A DNA stretch of 64,000 bases from an uncultured Cohaesibacter sp. GTDB taxonomy: Bacteria; Pseudomonadota; Alphaproteobacteria; Rhizobiales; Cohaesibacteraceae. The stretch lies in contig NZ_OY781091.1 in NCBI RefSeq assembly GCF_963676275.1, positions 3,760,775 through 3,824,774 on the forward strand. The letters run 5' to 3'. The translations under genes and the position numbers were made by a program. Below are positions 47,586 to 56,716 of this stretch, piece after piece. A model generated the notes under the pieces. The model did not search any database, was not told where the DNA came from, and was given only the letters and a program-made list of their open reading frames with translations. Positions within the stretch are counted from its first letter, which is position 1; every line of letters starts with the position of its first letter.

Positions 47586-48668
47586 TCAGTCTGTAAAGAC
47601 CGTGCCATCCATTAATTTGCGGGCCGTCCGCAAAATCGCAGCGCGTCCCACCGATCCATCCGGATCAATGGAGACAACAACGCTCATCTCACCTGCCGGA
47701 TGCTCTATCGAGAGGGTCTGTTTCGCGCCCTCTTCTATTCTGGCCAGCCCATGGGCGACCGTTCCCTTTGTCAGGCATGCCGTCGCAACACTGACAGCTC
47801 CCAGAACCCCGATGGACTTGTGGCAACTGTGCGGAATGAAGCTGCGCGTGTTGATCGCCCCGCCATTCAGCGCCTGACTGACCATGACCATCTTGGGTAC
47901 GGATTTCTCGCTCACATCACCAAGCTGCATCAGATATCCGCACGCAAGGCGCAGATGCTCGAGCTTGCTTTTCACCCCGCTCAGGCTGTCCAGTTGTTCA
48001 GGCCTTTCGGTTCCCGATATGCCCATATCTTCGGCTTTGACGAGGACGCATGGCATGCCATTGTCGATCATTGTCACCGCAAAGCCTTCAACCTTGTCCA
48101 TTGCATTGCCGCTCGGCAGCAATGCGCCACAGCTTGATCCCGCGCTATCCTTGAAAGTAATGGGAATGGCCGCAGCGCACCCCGGCACCCCGTCAATCGC
48201 GCTCTGTCCCTTGTAGGTTGCCACGCGATCCGGCGTCTGGACTTCGGCTATTGCGATCTGTCCGGTATTCTCCATGAAAATCGCAACCTCGGTCACATCA
48301 TCCTTGGCCTCGACCAAGCCTCTTTCAATCGCGAAAGGGGCAACACCGGCAAGAATATTGCCGCAAGTCTGGCCGTCCGTGACGATGGCCTTGTCGACAA
48401 AGACCTGCAAAAACAGATAATCGACATCAACCCCCGCGCGCTCGGACCGTTTTACGATCGCAACCTTGCTGGTCAGCGGATCTGCACCTCCCATACCATC
48501 GATCTGCCGCGCATCCGGCGACCCCATGATGCGCAGCAGGATAGCGTCCCGCTCCGCACTGTCTGAGGGCAGATCCGAGGCCAGAAAGAAACCTCCTTTT
48601 GAGGTACCGCCCCGCATCCACATGGCCCGAATGGCGCCAGAAGAACGGGAAGAAGAGGCCGTTGGCAT
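47586..48668 (-). CDS. galD: 4-oxalomesaconate tautomerase-like (PrpF/GalD family)
   Basis: 360 residues of the PrpF family. The family motif MRGGTSKGGFFLASDLP lies at about 17-33. The DAP-epimerase-like halves have the active cysteines at TCGNILAGVAPFA and SCGALLPSGNAMD. With GalB-like and extradiol dioxygenase genes beside it, the 4-oxalomesaconate keto-enol tautomerase of gallate/protocatechuate 4,5-cleavage is the best fit. A related dicarboxylate isomerase is possible. Confidence 0.8.
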   Translation of the reverse strand: MPTASSSRSSGAIRAMWMRGGTSKGGFFLASDLPSDSAERDAILLRIMGSPDARQIDGMGGADPLTSKVAIVKRSERAGVDVDYLFLQVFVDKAIVTDGQTCGNILAGVAPFAIERGLVEAKDDVTEVAIFMENTGQIAIAEVQTPDRVATYKGQSAIDGVPGCAAAIPITFKDSAGSSCGALLPSGNAMDKVEGFAVTMIDNGMPCVLVKAEDMGISGTERPEQLDSLSGVKSKLEHLRLACGYLMQLGDVSEKSVPKMVMVSQALNGGAINTRSFIPHSCHKSIGVLGAVSVATACLTKGTVAHGLARIEEGAKQTLSIEHPAGEMSVVVSIDPDGSVGRAAILRTARKLMDGTVFTD

Positions 48669-48671
48669 GGC

Positions 48672-49616
48672 TCACCCCTCCTTCACCGGCGGAGTGCCAT
48701 GGGTGTGAAAACTCTCGATGGTCCGAAGCCCCCATGCCTGCCCCTTTTTGCGATCGCTTTCGGTCCAGATCACCGGCTCCCAGTCCGGATCGAGAATGAG
48801 GCGGGCTCCCGAATTGGCGAGTTCAATGCGATTGCCAGCCGGTTCCCAGACATAGAGAAAGAAAGTCCCCTGAACCGCATGCTTGTGCGGGCCGGTTTCG
48901 ATATGAACGCCATTTTCAAGGAAAATGTCTGCGGCGCGCAGAATGTCTTCGCGCTGGTCGGTTGCATAAGTCAGATGATGGAAGCGGGCGGGAACGCCTG
49001 TGAAGTCACATGTGCAGGCAAGATCATAGGTCTTGTTGTTGACCGTGAACCAGCAGCCGCCCATCAGGCCATTATCCAGAACGATCTTTTCAGTCACCCG
49101 GCTGCCTAGCGCAGTGGTCATGAATGTTTCCATCGCCTCAACGCTTGGCGCAAGCAGATTGAGATGATCGATCCGCCTTGGGCAGGCGCCGCGAGCATGG
49201 AACCGCTGCGCCACATTCTTCAGCGCCGGCTTCTCCTCCCCTTCGGCGACAAAACGCCGGGTCTCATAATAGATTTCAAACATATGCCCGGCGGGCGACC
49301 GGAAGCGATAGGAACGGCCATGGCCGAGATCTCCATCGGTCCAGCCAACGCCGCAGCCCATATCCTCGATGATCCTGACGCGACGCTCCAGCGCCTCGGC
49401 AGAAGACGCCCGATAGGCGATATGGGCAACGCCCGTGGTTTCACTGCGCGTCAGCTTGAGAGAATGAAATTCATAATCATCCCACGCCCGCAGATAGACG
49501 CTGTTGTCATCGCGTCCACTTTCAGTCAATCCATAGACACGGGTGAAAAAGTCGAGGCTTTCGTCGAATTTGTTGGTCAGGATTTCGACATGTCCCAAAT
49601 GAGCGATATCTGTCAT
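48672..49616 (-). CDS. Type I extradiol ring-cleavage dioxygenase (VOC superfamily)
   Basis: 314 residues built from two VOC modules. Fe(II) ligands are seen as H151 in RRIDHLNLL, H213 or H214 in RFHHLTYA and E265 in NRIELANSG, the 2-His-1-carboxylate set of catechol 2,3-dioxygenases. It opens a catechol ring next to the hydroxyls. Its ATG overlaps the galB-like stop. The product is probably processed by the GalD- and GalB-like enzymes. Confidence 0.85.
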   Translation of the reverse strand: MTDIAHLGHVEILTNKFDESLDFFTRVYGLTESGRDDNSVYLRAWDDYEFHSLKLTRSETTGVAHIAYRASSAEALERRVRIIEDMGCGVGWTDGDLGHGRSYRFRSPAGHMFEIYYETRRFVAEGEEKPALKNVAQRFHARGACPRRIDHLNLLAPSVEAMETFMTTALGSRVTEKIVLDNGLMGGCWFTVNNKTYDLACTCDFTGVPARFHHLTYATDQREDILRAADIFLENGVHIETGPHKHAVQGTFFLYVWEPAGNRIELANSGARLILDPDWEPVIWTESDRKKGQAWGLRTIESFHTHGTPPVKEG

Positions 49617-50371
49617 GACAATTCATCCACGGTGCTGGGAAAGACGGTCTGAAAACCTTCGGCATACCGGGCCGGACGGCCACCTGCCATACCGCCGGAA
49701 TTGCGCCGAAAATGGTTGCCGCGATTTTCGGCAACATTGGTGTAATAGTGCCAGAGATGCTCCTGCCCATGCATGCATTCGATGGCCGCGCGTTTCTTGT
49801 CCCACACATCCGTGATGTCGAGAAAGACATCGGGCTTCCATCCCATTTGCTCGGTCTGGTGCGGCTCGAACAGATAGAGCTGAGGCGACCCCAGAACCTT
49901 CTCACCGGGATTATGCCCCCAGGCCTGCGCGATCATGCGCGCTTCAAGCACGATCTGTGTCGCATACATGTGATCGGTATTGTAGGGGTCATATTTGGAG
50001 TGACTGAACATGAAGTTCGGCGCCACCGCGCGGATAAGATCTACCAGCTTATATTTGGCGTCCCGATCCATCTCGAGCGGATAATCGCCCAGATCGAAGA
50101 AACGAATATCATGCACATCCAGTGCCTTGGCCGCAGCTTCAGCTTCATTACGGCGCGCGCCTTTGACCTGCTCCAGCGTAACGCCATCCTGTTTCCAGAG
50201 CTTGGCACTTTCCCCGCGCTCTCCAAAAGACAGGCAGGCGACAGTCACCTCATAGCCAAGCTTCTGGTGCAGGGCGATAGCGCCACCACATCGCCAGACA
50301 AAATCTGCCGCATGGGCACTGATCACAAGCGCGGTCTTTTTCTTCGAATTCTCTGAAGCACTCGCAGACAT
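49613..50371 (-). CDS. galB: 4-oxalomesaconate hydratase-like (GalB, PIG-L family)
   Basis: 252 residues from MSASASENSKKK. PIG-L/LmbE metal-site pattern SAHAADFVWRCGGAIALH: the usual AHPDDE is AHAADF here, so one Asp and the Glu are absent. Further sites are YDPYNTDHMYATQIVLEARM and LFEPHQTEQMGW. GalB of pseudomonads is a PIG-L protein that hydrates 4-oxalomesaconate, and the GalD-like neighbour supports this over a deacetylase role. First gene of the catabolic set. Confidence 0.78.
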   Translation of the reverse strand: MSASASENSKKKTALVISAHAADFVWRCGGAIALHQKLGYEVTVACLSFGERGESAKLWKQDGVTLEQVKGARRNEAEAAAKALDVHDIRFFDLGDYPLEMDRDAKYKLVDLIRAVAPNFMFSHSKYDPYNTDHMYATQIVLEARMIAQAWGHNPGEKVLGSPQLYLFEPHQTEQMGWKPDVFLDITDVWDKKRAAIECMHGQEHLWHYYTNVAENRGNHFRRNSGGMAGGRPARYAEGFQTVFPSTVDELS

Positions 50372-50503
50372 GTGCGTTTTTCCTCCGTCTTTCTTTGTTG
50401 TCCATTGATTATCCATGCGAGCAAAGAAAGACCAATACAATTGCCGTCAAATGCTATAAGAAATTAAGAACGGGATATTGTAATGGATTGATGGAAACCG
50501 CCC
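50372..50503. promoter_or_regulatory. Divergent promoter region, catabolic genes and LysR
   Basis: The 132-base gap between galB-like and LysR genes is AT-rich (AATGCTATAAGAAATTAAGA) and is the likely LysR-binding and promoter region. I could not fix a T-N11-A box with confidence. Confidence 0.4.
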
Positions 50504-51751
50504 ATGGCAATTTCAGATTTCAATATCAGACATCTTCGTGCTTTTTGCGAACTGGTCAAAACACACAATGTGTCCAAGGCTGCAGAGCGCATTCACCTGT
50601 CACAACCGGCAGTAACGCAGGCAATTCGAAAGATCGAGACCTATCTTGATGCAGATCTCTTCGAGCGCTCCAATGCAGGCTTGTTTGCAAACCAGAATGC
50701 CAAATTGTTATACCGGCGAACCCTGTCCGCCTTTTCGCTATTAGAAAAAGGTATAATCCTCGCAGGACGCAAGGCGCAAACCTCTGATGTCCAAAAACAA
50801 ATTCATCTGGTCACGAGCACCCATCTGCGAACCCTGATGGCCATTCAGCAGGCTCGAAGCTTCGCACTGGCAACGCGTCAACTATCCGTATCCCAATCCT
50901 CCTTGCACCGCAGTGCCCGCGATCTGGAACAATTGCTGGGCATCGATCTCTTCTCTGCCACCCATCGCGGCATCGAACTGACTGAACCGGCTGCCATTCT
51001 GGCCCGCTTTGCCAAGCTGGCCAATGCGGAGATGCGTCAGGCCGTAGACGAGATCAACGCCCTGAAGGGAAAGGACACCAGCCGCATCATGGTTGGTTCC
51101 ATGCCCCTGTCACGCACCAGCATTCTGCCCTCGGCCACCCAGTCCCTGCTGGATCAGAATCCCGATGTTCAGGTCTGCAATGTCGACGGGCCCTACACGG
51201 AATTGCTGCATGGCCTGCGCCATGGTGATCTGGATTTTCTGGTCGGCGCATTAAGAGACCCGCCACCTGCGGAAGATGTCATCCATGAAGTCCTGTTCAA
51301 TGACACGCTTGCAGTCGTCAGCGGCAAAAATCATCCGCTGGCAGGACGCACGAGACTTGACCGCTCAGACTTGTTGGCCTTCCCTTGGATATCCGCACCA
51401 TCAACGACACCGACCGGGATGAAGACCTCCGAAATTCTGGGGCTGGACGCTGACAATCGGGACTCTCCGATCCGTATCATCTCCAGTTCACTCGTCATGA
51501 TCAGGGGCATGCTGATGCGCGGAAACTATCTGACCCTGATGTCACCCCGCCAATTGCAGGTCGAGCTGCAAACCGGACTGGTGACCATTCTGGATACACA
51601 TCTGGACATCGAAGAACGTCCAATCGGACTGACCTTTCGCAAAGGCTGGCAGCCAACGCCAACCCAGAAGGCCTATATCGATCTGGTCCGCAAGGCGGCG
51701 GGAGAATATTACCCGTCTCAGGCACCCTCCACCAACTCAACTGCCAACTGA
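50504..51751 (+). CDS. LysR-type regulator with two N-terminal HTH domains
   Basis: 415 residues, about 110 longer than usual. A first HTH (IRHLRAFCELVKTHNVSKAAERIHLSQPAVTQAIRKIE, about 7-46) is followed by a second LysR HTH (LRTLMAIQQARSFALATRQLSVSQSSLHRSARDLE, about 103-137). The substrate domain covers about 185-405 (SRIMVGSMPLSRTSILPSA; GDLDFLVGALRDPP). It diverges from the extradiol/GalB/GalD/TRAP cluster and is its likely activator. Confidence 0.85.
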   Translation: MAISDFNIRHLRAFCELVKTHNVSKAAERIHLSQPAVTQAIRKIETYLDADLFERSNAGLFANQNAKLLYRRTLSAFSLLEKGIILAGRKAQTSDVQKQIHLVTSTHLRTLMAIQQARSFALATRQLSVSQSSLHRSARDLEQLLGIDLFSATHRGIELTEPAAILARFAKLANAEMRQAVDEINALKGKDTSRIMVGSMPLSRTSILPSATQSLLDQNPDVQVCNVDGPYTELLHGLRHGDLDFLVGALRDPPPAEDVIHEVLFNDTLAVVSGKNHPLAGRTRLDRSDLLAFPWISAPSTTPTGMKTSEILGLDADNRDSPIRIISSSLVMIRGMLMRGNYLTLMSPRQLQVELQTGLVTILDTHLDIEERPIGLTFRKGWQPTPTQKAYIDLVRKAAGEYYPSQAPSTNSTAN

Positions 51752-51836
51752 ACAGCTGAACGAACCACCGTCCGCAACCCGCGGCAAAGGGATTGCCACG
51801 GGTCTTGCTCATTCTGACAAAAGGCTTTGCCTTCCG

Positions 51837-52346
51837 CTATCCCTGAAGTTCCTTGCGAAAGGCATCAAACAGGGCGATCTGTTCAGGCAGAAGCTGGCGC
51901 TGCTCGTCGCGGCCGAGATAGACCTTGAACATGCATTCGCCCTTGTGATTGAAAAACTGCACCGATTTGGTTTCGCTCTTGAACAAGGGACGGGTGACAA
52001 AGGCGATGCTGGCGCAATTCTCGCCCTTCAGATGGCCTCCAATAGGGCCGCCATGCAGGTTGAAATAGCCCCGAGCGTAAGACCCTTTCGGGATCGTGCC
52101 CTTCGCCTCTAGAATGACATCCTCCGTATGCACAAGGAAGGTAACCTTGCCCCAGTCCGCCATGGTCAGCATGACCTTTTCAAACAGCGAACCATCGACC
52201 AGAGTGGCCTGATCATCCGGCAGGCAGGCAATGATATCGGCGACTGTCACCGAATGCTCCTTTGCCAGATATTCGAGAACGGCACCGGGGTCATTCTCAA
52301 GGCTCTTGACGATGGCGGCTCTCTTTTCCTCGGATAATGCAGTCAT
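51837..52346 (-). CDS. hutX: Intracellular heme utilisation protein HutX/HuvX
   Basis: 169 residues from MTALSEEKRA; the open frame extends 54 bases upstream. The family pattern includes YLAKEHSVTVADIIACLPDDQAT, TMADWGKVTFLVHTEDVILEAKGTIPKGSYARGYFNLHG and FFNHKGECMFKVYLGRDEQRQLLPEQ. HutX carries cytosolic heme. Downstream of hutW in the heme locus. Confidence 0.9.
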   Translation of the reverse strand: MTALSEEKRAAIVKSLENDPGAVLEYLAKEHSVTVADIIACLPDDQATLVDGSLFEKVMLTMADWGKVTFLVHTEDVILEAKGTIPKGSYARGYFNLHGGPIGGHLKGENCASIAFVTRPLFKSETKSVQFFNHKGECMFKVYLGRDEQRQLLPEQIALFDAFRKELQG

Positions 52347-52418
52347 TTTCTTTTTCCTTGTCTTTGTCAGGCAGTTCGCTCCCCGGAGCCTGAAAGGCAT
52401 GGGAGCAATGCGCCGGTT

Positions 52419-53984
52419 TTACTGCGCGGCAGCGGCTTCCAGACGTTGCTGGACCCACTGAATGAGATATTGTGTCATGGTCACCTGCCAGAAACGCCCG
52501 GCAATGGTCAGCCGACCCCAGCCATCGGCCAGCTCCAGCAATCCCGCTCTCTGCCACTGTTTCAGCAAAGGTAGAATGTCTGCGGCCGTATCCAGCCTCA
52601 ACGCACCGAGCCGTTCGCACAGGGCTTCGACATGCAGCAGCCCCACTTCCATCTGAGCTTTCGTCTCGTTGAGAAAATTGAACCGTTCCGGCGTCTGCAT
52701 CATGAAGCCAAGCGGCTTATCGCCTCTGGCGACGCTTTCCATATAGCCTTGCAGATCGCCATTGAGCCGGAAGGAGATATTGGCAAGATTGCCGCCAGCT
52801 CCGGCACCGAAGGCCAGACAGCTTGCCCCCGATTTGACCAGCAGATTATAGAGATTGCGTTCGCGGGTGGCCCGACGCCAGTGGCTGGTGGAAATGCTCT
52901 GCCAGCCGTGACGGGAAAGCACTTCGCTGCCAATCTGATAGAAGCGCCCCATGGCGCTCTGATCCGGCGCAGGCGGCATCTTGCCCTTTTCAATCGACAT
53001 GGCAAGCGGGCTGCTCGGCAACAGATTGAGGGCGTAAAGATCCACCCCGTCCAGCCCCAGCGCCGCAGCCTTGGCCACATCCTCAGCCCAGCCTTCCTCG
53101 GTTTGTGAGGGAAATCCGAAAATCAGATCGATGATGATCGCGCCCTGATCCAGATCGAGAAGATCGGACAGAAAGGCCTGCGCCTCCTCTCCGCTCACCT
53201 TGCGCCCCATCCGTCGGCGCAATCTGGTATCGAAGGTCTGTACCCCCAGCGACATCCGGTTGGCTCCGGCGGCAAAACAGGCCTTGGCCTTCTCGAGCGG
53301 AAAACTGAATATCCGCCCCTCGATGGTAATCTCGCAATCAGGCGCAAGAGGCAGGCATTCATGCACGGCCTCGATGATGCGGCAGAGATCTTTCGTCTCA
53401 AGCGCCGTCGGGGTTCCCCCTCCGAAATAGACGGCATGAATGGGCGCGCCACTGTGGCTGGCGCTGTCCCTGTGGGCCTGCAATTCGCAAATGATGGCAT
53501 CCGCATAAACCGAACTCTGGTTCGTGCGCCACGGATTTTGATAGAAACCGCAATAGAGGCAATGATTTTCGCAAAAGGGAATATGAAGATAGGCGACGGA
53601 TTTGCCCTTGCGCGGTATTTCCTTGATCCGCTCCCAGCTGGCGGCCATCGCCTCCCGGGCAATCGGCCTTGCATTCATGAAAGGGTGGATTGTCGCCTTC
53701 TTGCTGAAGGCATGCGCCAGTGGCTCGCCCTGTTCGGATGCAAAAAGATCTTCCATGCGCAGGGGCACAGCCGGAGCCTGCCCGAACGGACCATGGCCAT
53801 GCCCCGGTCTGCCATGCCCCGGCCTACCCTGTCTCTGCTGACCATGCCCCAACTTGTCATGTCCCGACTTGTCATGCCCGAGCGGACCATGACTGCTCCC
53901 CTTGCCATGTTCGATGCCTGCGCGATGACCGTGCCCCTGCTCCGCTTCGCGGCTTGCTTGGGGAAACCCTTTTTCAGAAAGCAT
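52419..53984 (-). CDS. hutW: HutW-type radical SAM heme-utilisation protein with His-rich N-terminus
   Basis: 521 residues from the ATG at 53984 (CGGA five bases upstream). Residues about 15-75 are a Gly/His-rich low-complexity region with GHDKSGHDKLGHGQQRQ-like repeats. The HemN-like radical SAM core follows with CENHCLYCGF (C-x3-C-x2-C) and AVYFGGGTPTAL, SLGVQTFDTRLRRRMGRK. HutW relatives act in anaerobic heme breakdown or use. Next to hutX and the TonB heme receptor. The His-rich part may bind heme or metal. Confidence 0.87.
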   Translation of the reverse strand: MLSEKGFPQASREAEQGHGHRAGIEHGKGSSHGPLGHDKSGHDKLGHGQQRQGRPGHGRPGHGHGPFGQAPAVPLRMEDLFASEQGEPLAHAFSKKATIHPFMNARPIAREAMAASWERIKEIPRKGKSVAYLHIPFCENHCLYCGFYQNPWRTNQSSVYADAIICELQAHRDSASHSGAPIHAVYFGGGTPTALETKDLCRIIEAVHECLPLAPDCEITIEGRIFSFPLEKAKACFAAGANRMSLGVQTFDTRLRRRMGRKVSGEEAQAFLSDLLDLDQGAIIIDLIFGFPSQTEEGWAEDVAKAAALGLDGVDLYALNLLPSSPLAMSIEKGKMPPAPDQSAMGRFYQIGSEVLSRHGWQSISTSHWRRATRERNLYNLLVKSGASCLAFGAGAGGNLANISFRLNGDLQGYMESVARGDKPLGFMMQTPERFNFLNETKAQMEVGLLHVEALCERLGALRLDTAADILPLLKQWQRAGLLELADGWGRLTIAGRFWQVTMTQYLIQWVQQRLEAAAAQ

Positions 53985-54075
53985 TTCATTCCGTCTTTCA
54001 AGGAAATAGTGGAAGCTGAACCCTATGGTTCCAATAGCCATCAGGGCGCCCGGCAAAGGAACGCCCCGAAACGGC

Positions 54076-54108
54076 AAAAAGCCGGACGCCCAACAGCGCC
54101 CGGCTTTT
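54076..54108 (-). terminator. Terminator after the heme receptor gene
   Basis: AAAAGCCGG (54077-54085) and CCGGCTTTT (54100-54108) form a hairpin with five T on the - strand end, 12 bases after the receptor stop. It separates the receptor from hutW. Confidence 0.8.
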
Positions 54109-54120
54109 CTGTCTATCCAA

Positions 54121-56199
54121 TCAACCTCCGAAGCTTTTGCTCAGGGTCAGCTTGAACGTCCGACCGGAGGCCTCTTCGTTGGAGAGATGCTCGCGATAGT
54201 CCCGATCAAAGACATTCTCGACGGCAAAGCGGGTTTCAATACCGGCAAAGGTGCCTTCATCCGGCGTCCAGCTGGCGGAAATGCCATGAACACCATATCC
54301 TCCGGTACGCGCCCCTGAAGAGGAGACCTTTTCCTGATCGGCAGCAAAGACGCTGTCCCAGGAGAGTTTCAGATCATGCTGGGGCAGAACGAAACCGACC
54401 GAGGTGGAAAGGGTATCTGCGGCCACAGTATCCAGAGCCTCGCTCGTGGTCTCATTCTTGCCGCGCGTTGCCGAATAGGCGGCACGGGCAAAGAACAGAT
54501 CCGAGACATAGTTGGCCTCAAGTTCAACACCATAGATCTTGGCCTTGGAAACATTGTGATAATAGGTCGGCCCGCTGGTATTTTCCTCGATCAGATCACG
54601 CACATTATTCTGGAATGCGGTGACCTTGGCTGTCAGACGGTCGGCACCCAAAAGATCATCGAAATTGAGCGCAAAGCCGCCTTCGAAGTTGGTGGATTTC
54701 TCCGGATCGAGATCCAGACTTGCCGTCCGCGCCGGAATGGTGACCGAACCACGACGGCTGGCAGCCGAGCTGGAATAAAGCTCGTCAAGCGTTGCCGCCC
54801 GTTCCGTATAGGCAACCGAGCCGAACAGCGAGAAATAGTCCGTGACCGAGAACATCGCCGCCAGTTTCGGCGAAACGGCACCCTGATTTTCATCAGTACC
54901 ATCAACATCCGATCCCGGTTCATTCATGAAATAATCATAGCGAACACCGGGGATCACCGTCAGGCGATCGCCAAATACCATTTCGGACTGGGCAAAGCCG
55001 CTGACTTTCTGCTGCGTGCCTTCAGGATGATAGCCGATGGAGCTGCTCGCGCCGCTATAGACCAGAGATGCGGTGCGCTCCTGATAAGAATATTCGCTGC
55101 CCACGGTCAGATAATTCTGGAAAAAGTCGCCGCTTGACAGATCCGCCGTATTCTCGACCTTGGCACTATAGGTGCGATAGCCATATTCGGACTCGTTGCC
55201 GAACGAGGAGGCATAGATGGAATCGTAATTTTCCTGCTCGACTGTGGTGTCGGAAAATCCGAGATTGACCTTCATGTCGAGCCATTTGTTGCCGCTGAAC
55301 GGATTGCCATATTCCATCGAGAATGTGGTATCCGAAACCGTGCGATCAAGATTGCCCCAGTCATAACCGGACGCGCCTGTCTGGATATAACGCTGATTGT
55401 CACCGTCCGAATAGAATTGCATGCCACTGAGGCGAATATATTGCTCCAGATCGGCCCCGAAGCGATATTTGGCATTGACCAACCCCGAGAGGGCCGCATT
55501 GCCGGTGCCGTCAATTTCGTTGCCATCACCATCTTCATAGTCGGATGTTCTGCGCCATGAGCCCGAAGCCAGCACTTCGAATGCCTCGCCGATGCGGGTG
55601 GCATAGGTGCCCGAGGTGGTAAGCCCTTCATTGTTGCTGCTGCCGGAAAGCTTTGCCTTTGCCGCCCATGTCTGGCCTTCCTTGAGGAAGTCGGATGCGT
55701 CCTTGGTGGTCATGGAAACCACGCCGCCCAGTGCGCCGGACCCATAAAGGGTAGAAGAAGCAGGACCGCGCAACACTTCCACACTCTTGAGCAATTCGGG
55801 ATCAAGGAAATAGGACCCCATGCGATATTGCTCGTAGAATTTGTTAACCCCGTCAATCTGCATGATGATCTTGGATTCGCCGGTGCTTTCCGCCGACCCG
55901 ATACCACGGATATTGAAGCTCTGGCCAAGGGCACTGTCGGCTCCGGTGGCCGTCACGCCGGGAACGAACTTGAACAGGTCGCCCAGAGTATCCGGTTGAG
56001 CCTCATCGATATCTTCCTGATTCAACACCGTTACCGCCTGCGGTGTATCAATCGCCACCTTGGCCGTACCCGCACTCACAACGATCCGGTCAAGCACGTT
56101 GGCCGAATTCACTTCTTCGCTGGCATCTTGCGCCAGACTCTTGCCAACAGGTTGAAACATTGTGGACGCAGCCAACGCCACCAACAGCATTCTGCTCAT
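54121..56199 (-). CDS. TonB-dependent heme/hemoglobin receptor
   Basis: 692 residues with a signal peptide (MLLVALAASTMFQPVGKSLAQ). The plug has TPQAVTVLNQEDIDEAQPDTLGDLFKFVPGV, the FNIRGIG strand and VEVLRGPASSTLYGSGALGGVVSM. The barrel repeats end in an aromatic-poor SKSFGG, and NVFDRDYREHLS is typical of HmuR/HutA-type receptors. It moves heme into the periplasm for HmuT. Control by the TGA-N9-TCA boxes upstream. Confidence 0.9.
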   Translation of the reverse strand: MSRMLLVALAASTMFQPVGKSLAQDASEEVNSANVLDRIVVSAGTAKVAIDTPQAVTVLNQEDIDEAQPDTLGDLFKFVPGVTATGADSALGQSFNIRGIGSAESTGESKIIMQIDGVNKFYEQYRMGSYFLDPELLKSVEVLRGPASSTLYGSGALGGVVSMTTKDASDFLKEGQTWAAKAKLSGSSNNEGLTTSGTYATRIGEAFEVLASGSWRRTSDYEDGDGNEIDGTGNAALSGLVNAKYRFGADLEQYIRLSGMQFYSDGDNQRYIQTGASGYDWGNLDRTVSDTTFSMEYGNPFSGNKWLDMKVNLGFSDTTVEQENYDSIYASSFGNESEYGYRTYSAKVENTADLSSGDFFQNYLTVGSEYSYQERTASLVYSGASSSIGYHPEGTQQKVSGFAQSEMVFGDRLTVIPGVRYDYFMNEPGSDVDGTDENQGAVSPKLAAMFSVTDYFSLFGSVAYTERAATLDELYSSSAASRRGSVTIPARTASLDLDPEKSTNFEGGFALNFDDLLGADRLTAKVTAFQNNVRDLIEENTSGPTYYHNVSKAKIYGVELEANYVSDLFFARAAYSATRGKNETTSEALDTVAADTLSTSVGFVLPQHDLKLSWDSVFAADQEKVSSSGARTGGYGVHGISASWTPDEGTFAGIETRFAVENVFDRDYREHLSNEEASGRTFKLTLSKSFGG

Positions 56200-56456
56200 T
56201 TTTCGCCTCGTTTGCTTTTCTGATTAATGGCTGGCTGCTCTGCCGGACGGCATCGAGACTGGCTGGCTGTATCTTCTTCACATCAGGGTTCAAAACCGCT
56301 GTTTTTGCCAAGAAGGCTCTTGCGCTAGATATATAAAGTTGAGTATATGAGTCAACAATTAATTTATGAGTTTTATACTCTGTTTTACAAAAACACCCGT
56401 TTCGCAATAAAAACGGCGCGTCCTTCCTGACACCCGCAGAAACAAACGGATATACG
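56200..56456. promoter_or_regulatory. Divergent region receptor/hemP with iron box TGA-N9-TCA (56340-56354)
   Basis: TGAGTATATGAGTCA fits the RirA iron-responsive operator pattern TGA-N9-TCA. A near copy TGAGTTTTATACTCT lies at 56367-56381. The region is AT-rich and lies between two heme uptake genes transcribed away from each other. Confidence 0.65.
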
Positions 56457-56651
56457 ATGGCCTGCAAAGACACCACCGACCCGATGACCGCGACCGACCT
56501 TTACGGTGGAGGCACATTCGCCCCATCCCAATTGCCCCTCGTCGATTCGGAAATCCTGTTTGGCGACAGTCGCGAAATCCAGATTTCCCATCGCGGTGAA
56601 ATTTATCGCCTGCGCATAACCGCCCAGCAAAAGCTGATCCTCACCAAATAG
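56457..56651 (+). CDS. hemP: Hemin uptake protein HemP
   Basis: 64 residues. The HemP core SEILFGDSREIQISHRGEIYRLRITAQQKLILTK is clear, including the RxT..KLIL(T)K ending. HemP promotes expression of the heme receptor or uptake. It diverges from the receptor and converges with hmuV. Confidence 0.9.
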   Translation: MACKDTTDPMTATDLYGGGTFAPSQLPLVDSEILFGDSREIQISHRGEIYRLRITAQQKLILTK

Positions 56652-56716
56652 GCCCCCCCTCATCAAGCCACCCTCATCAAGCCACCAGCAACCTCAACCG
56701 TTGGCTCTTCCCTGCA

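Noticed and set aside
53760-53960. Misassembly or frameshift in the His-rich part of hutW
   Set aside because: The frame stays open and in register with the radical SAM core, so low-complexity protein sequence explains it.
56652-56716. Two copies of CCCTCATCAAGCCA as a regulatory repeat
   Set aside because: Short tandem duplication in a convergent gap without promoter or terminator signals; probably slippage.
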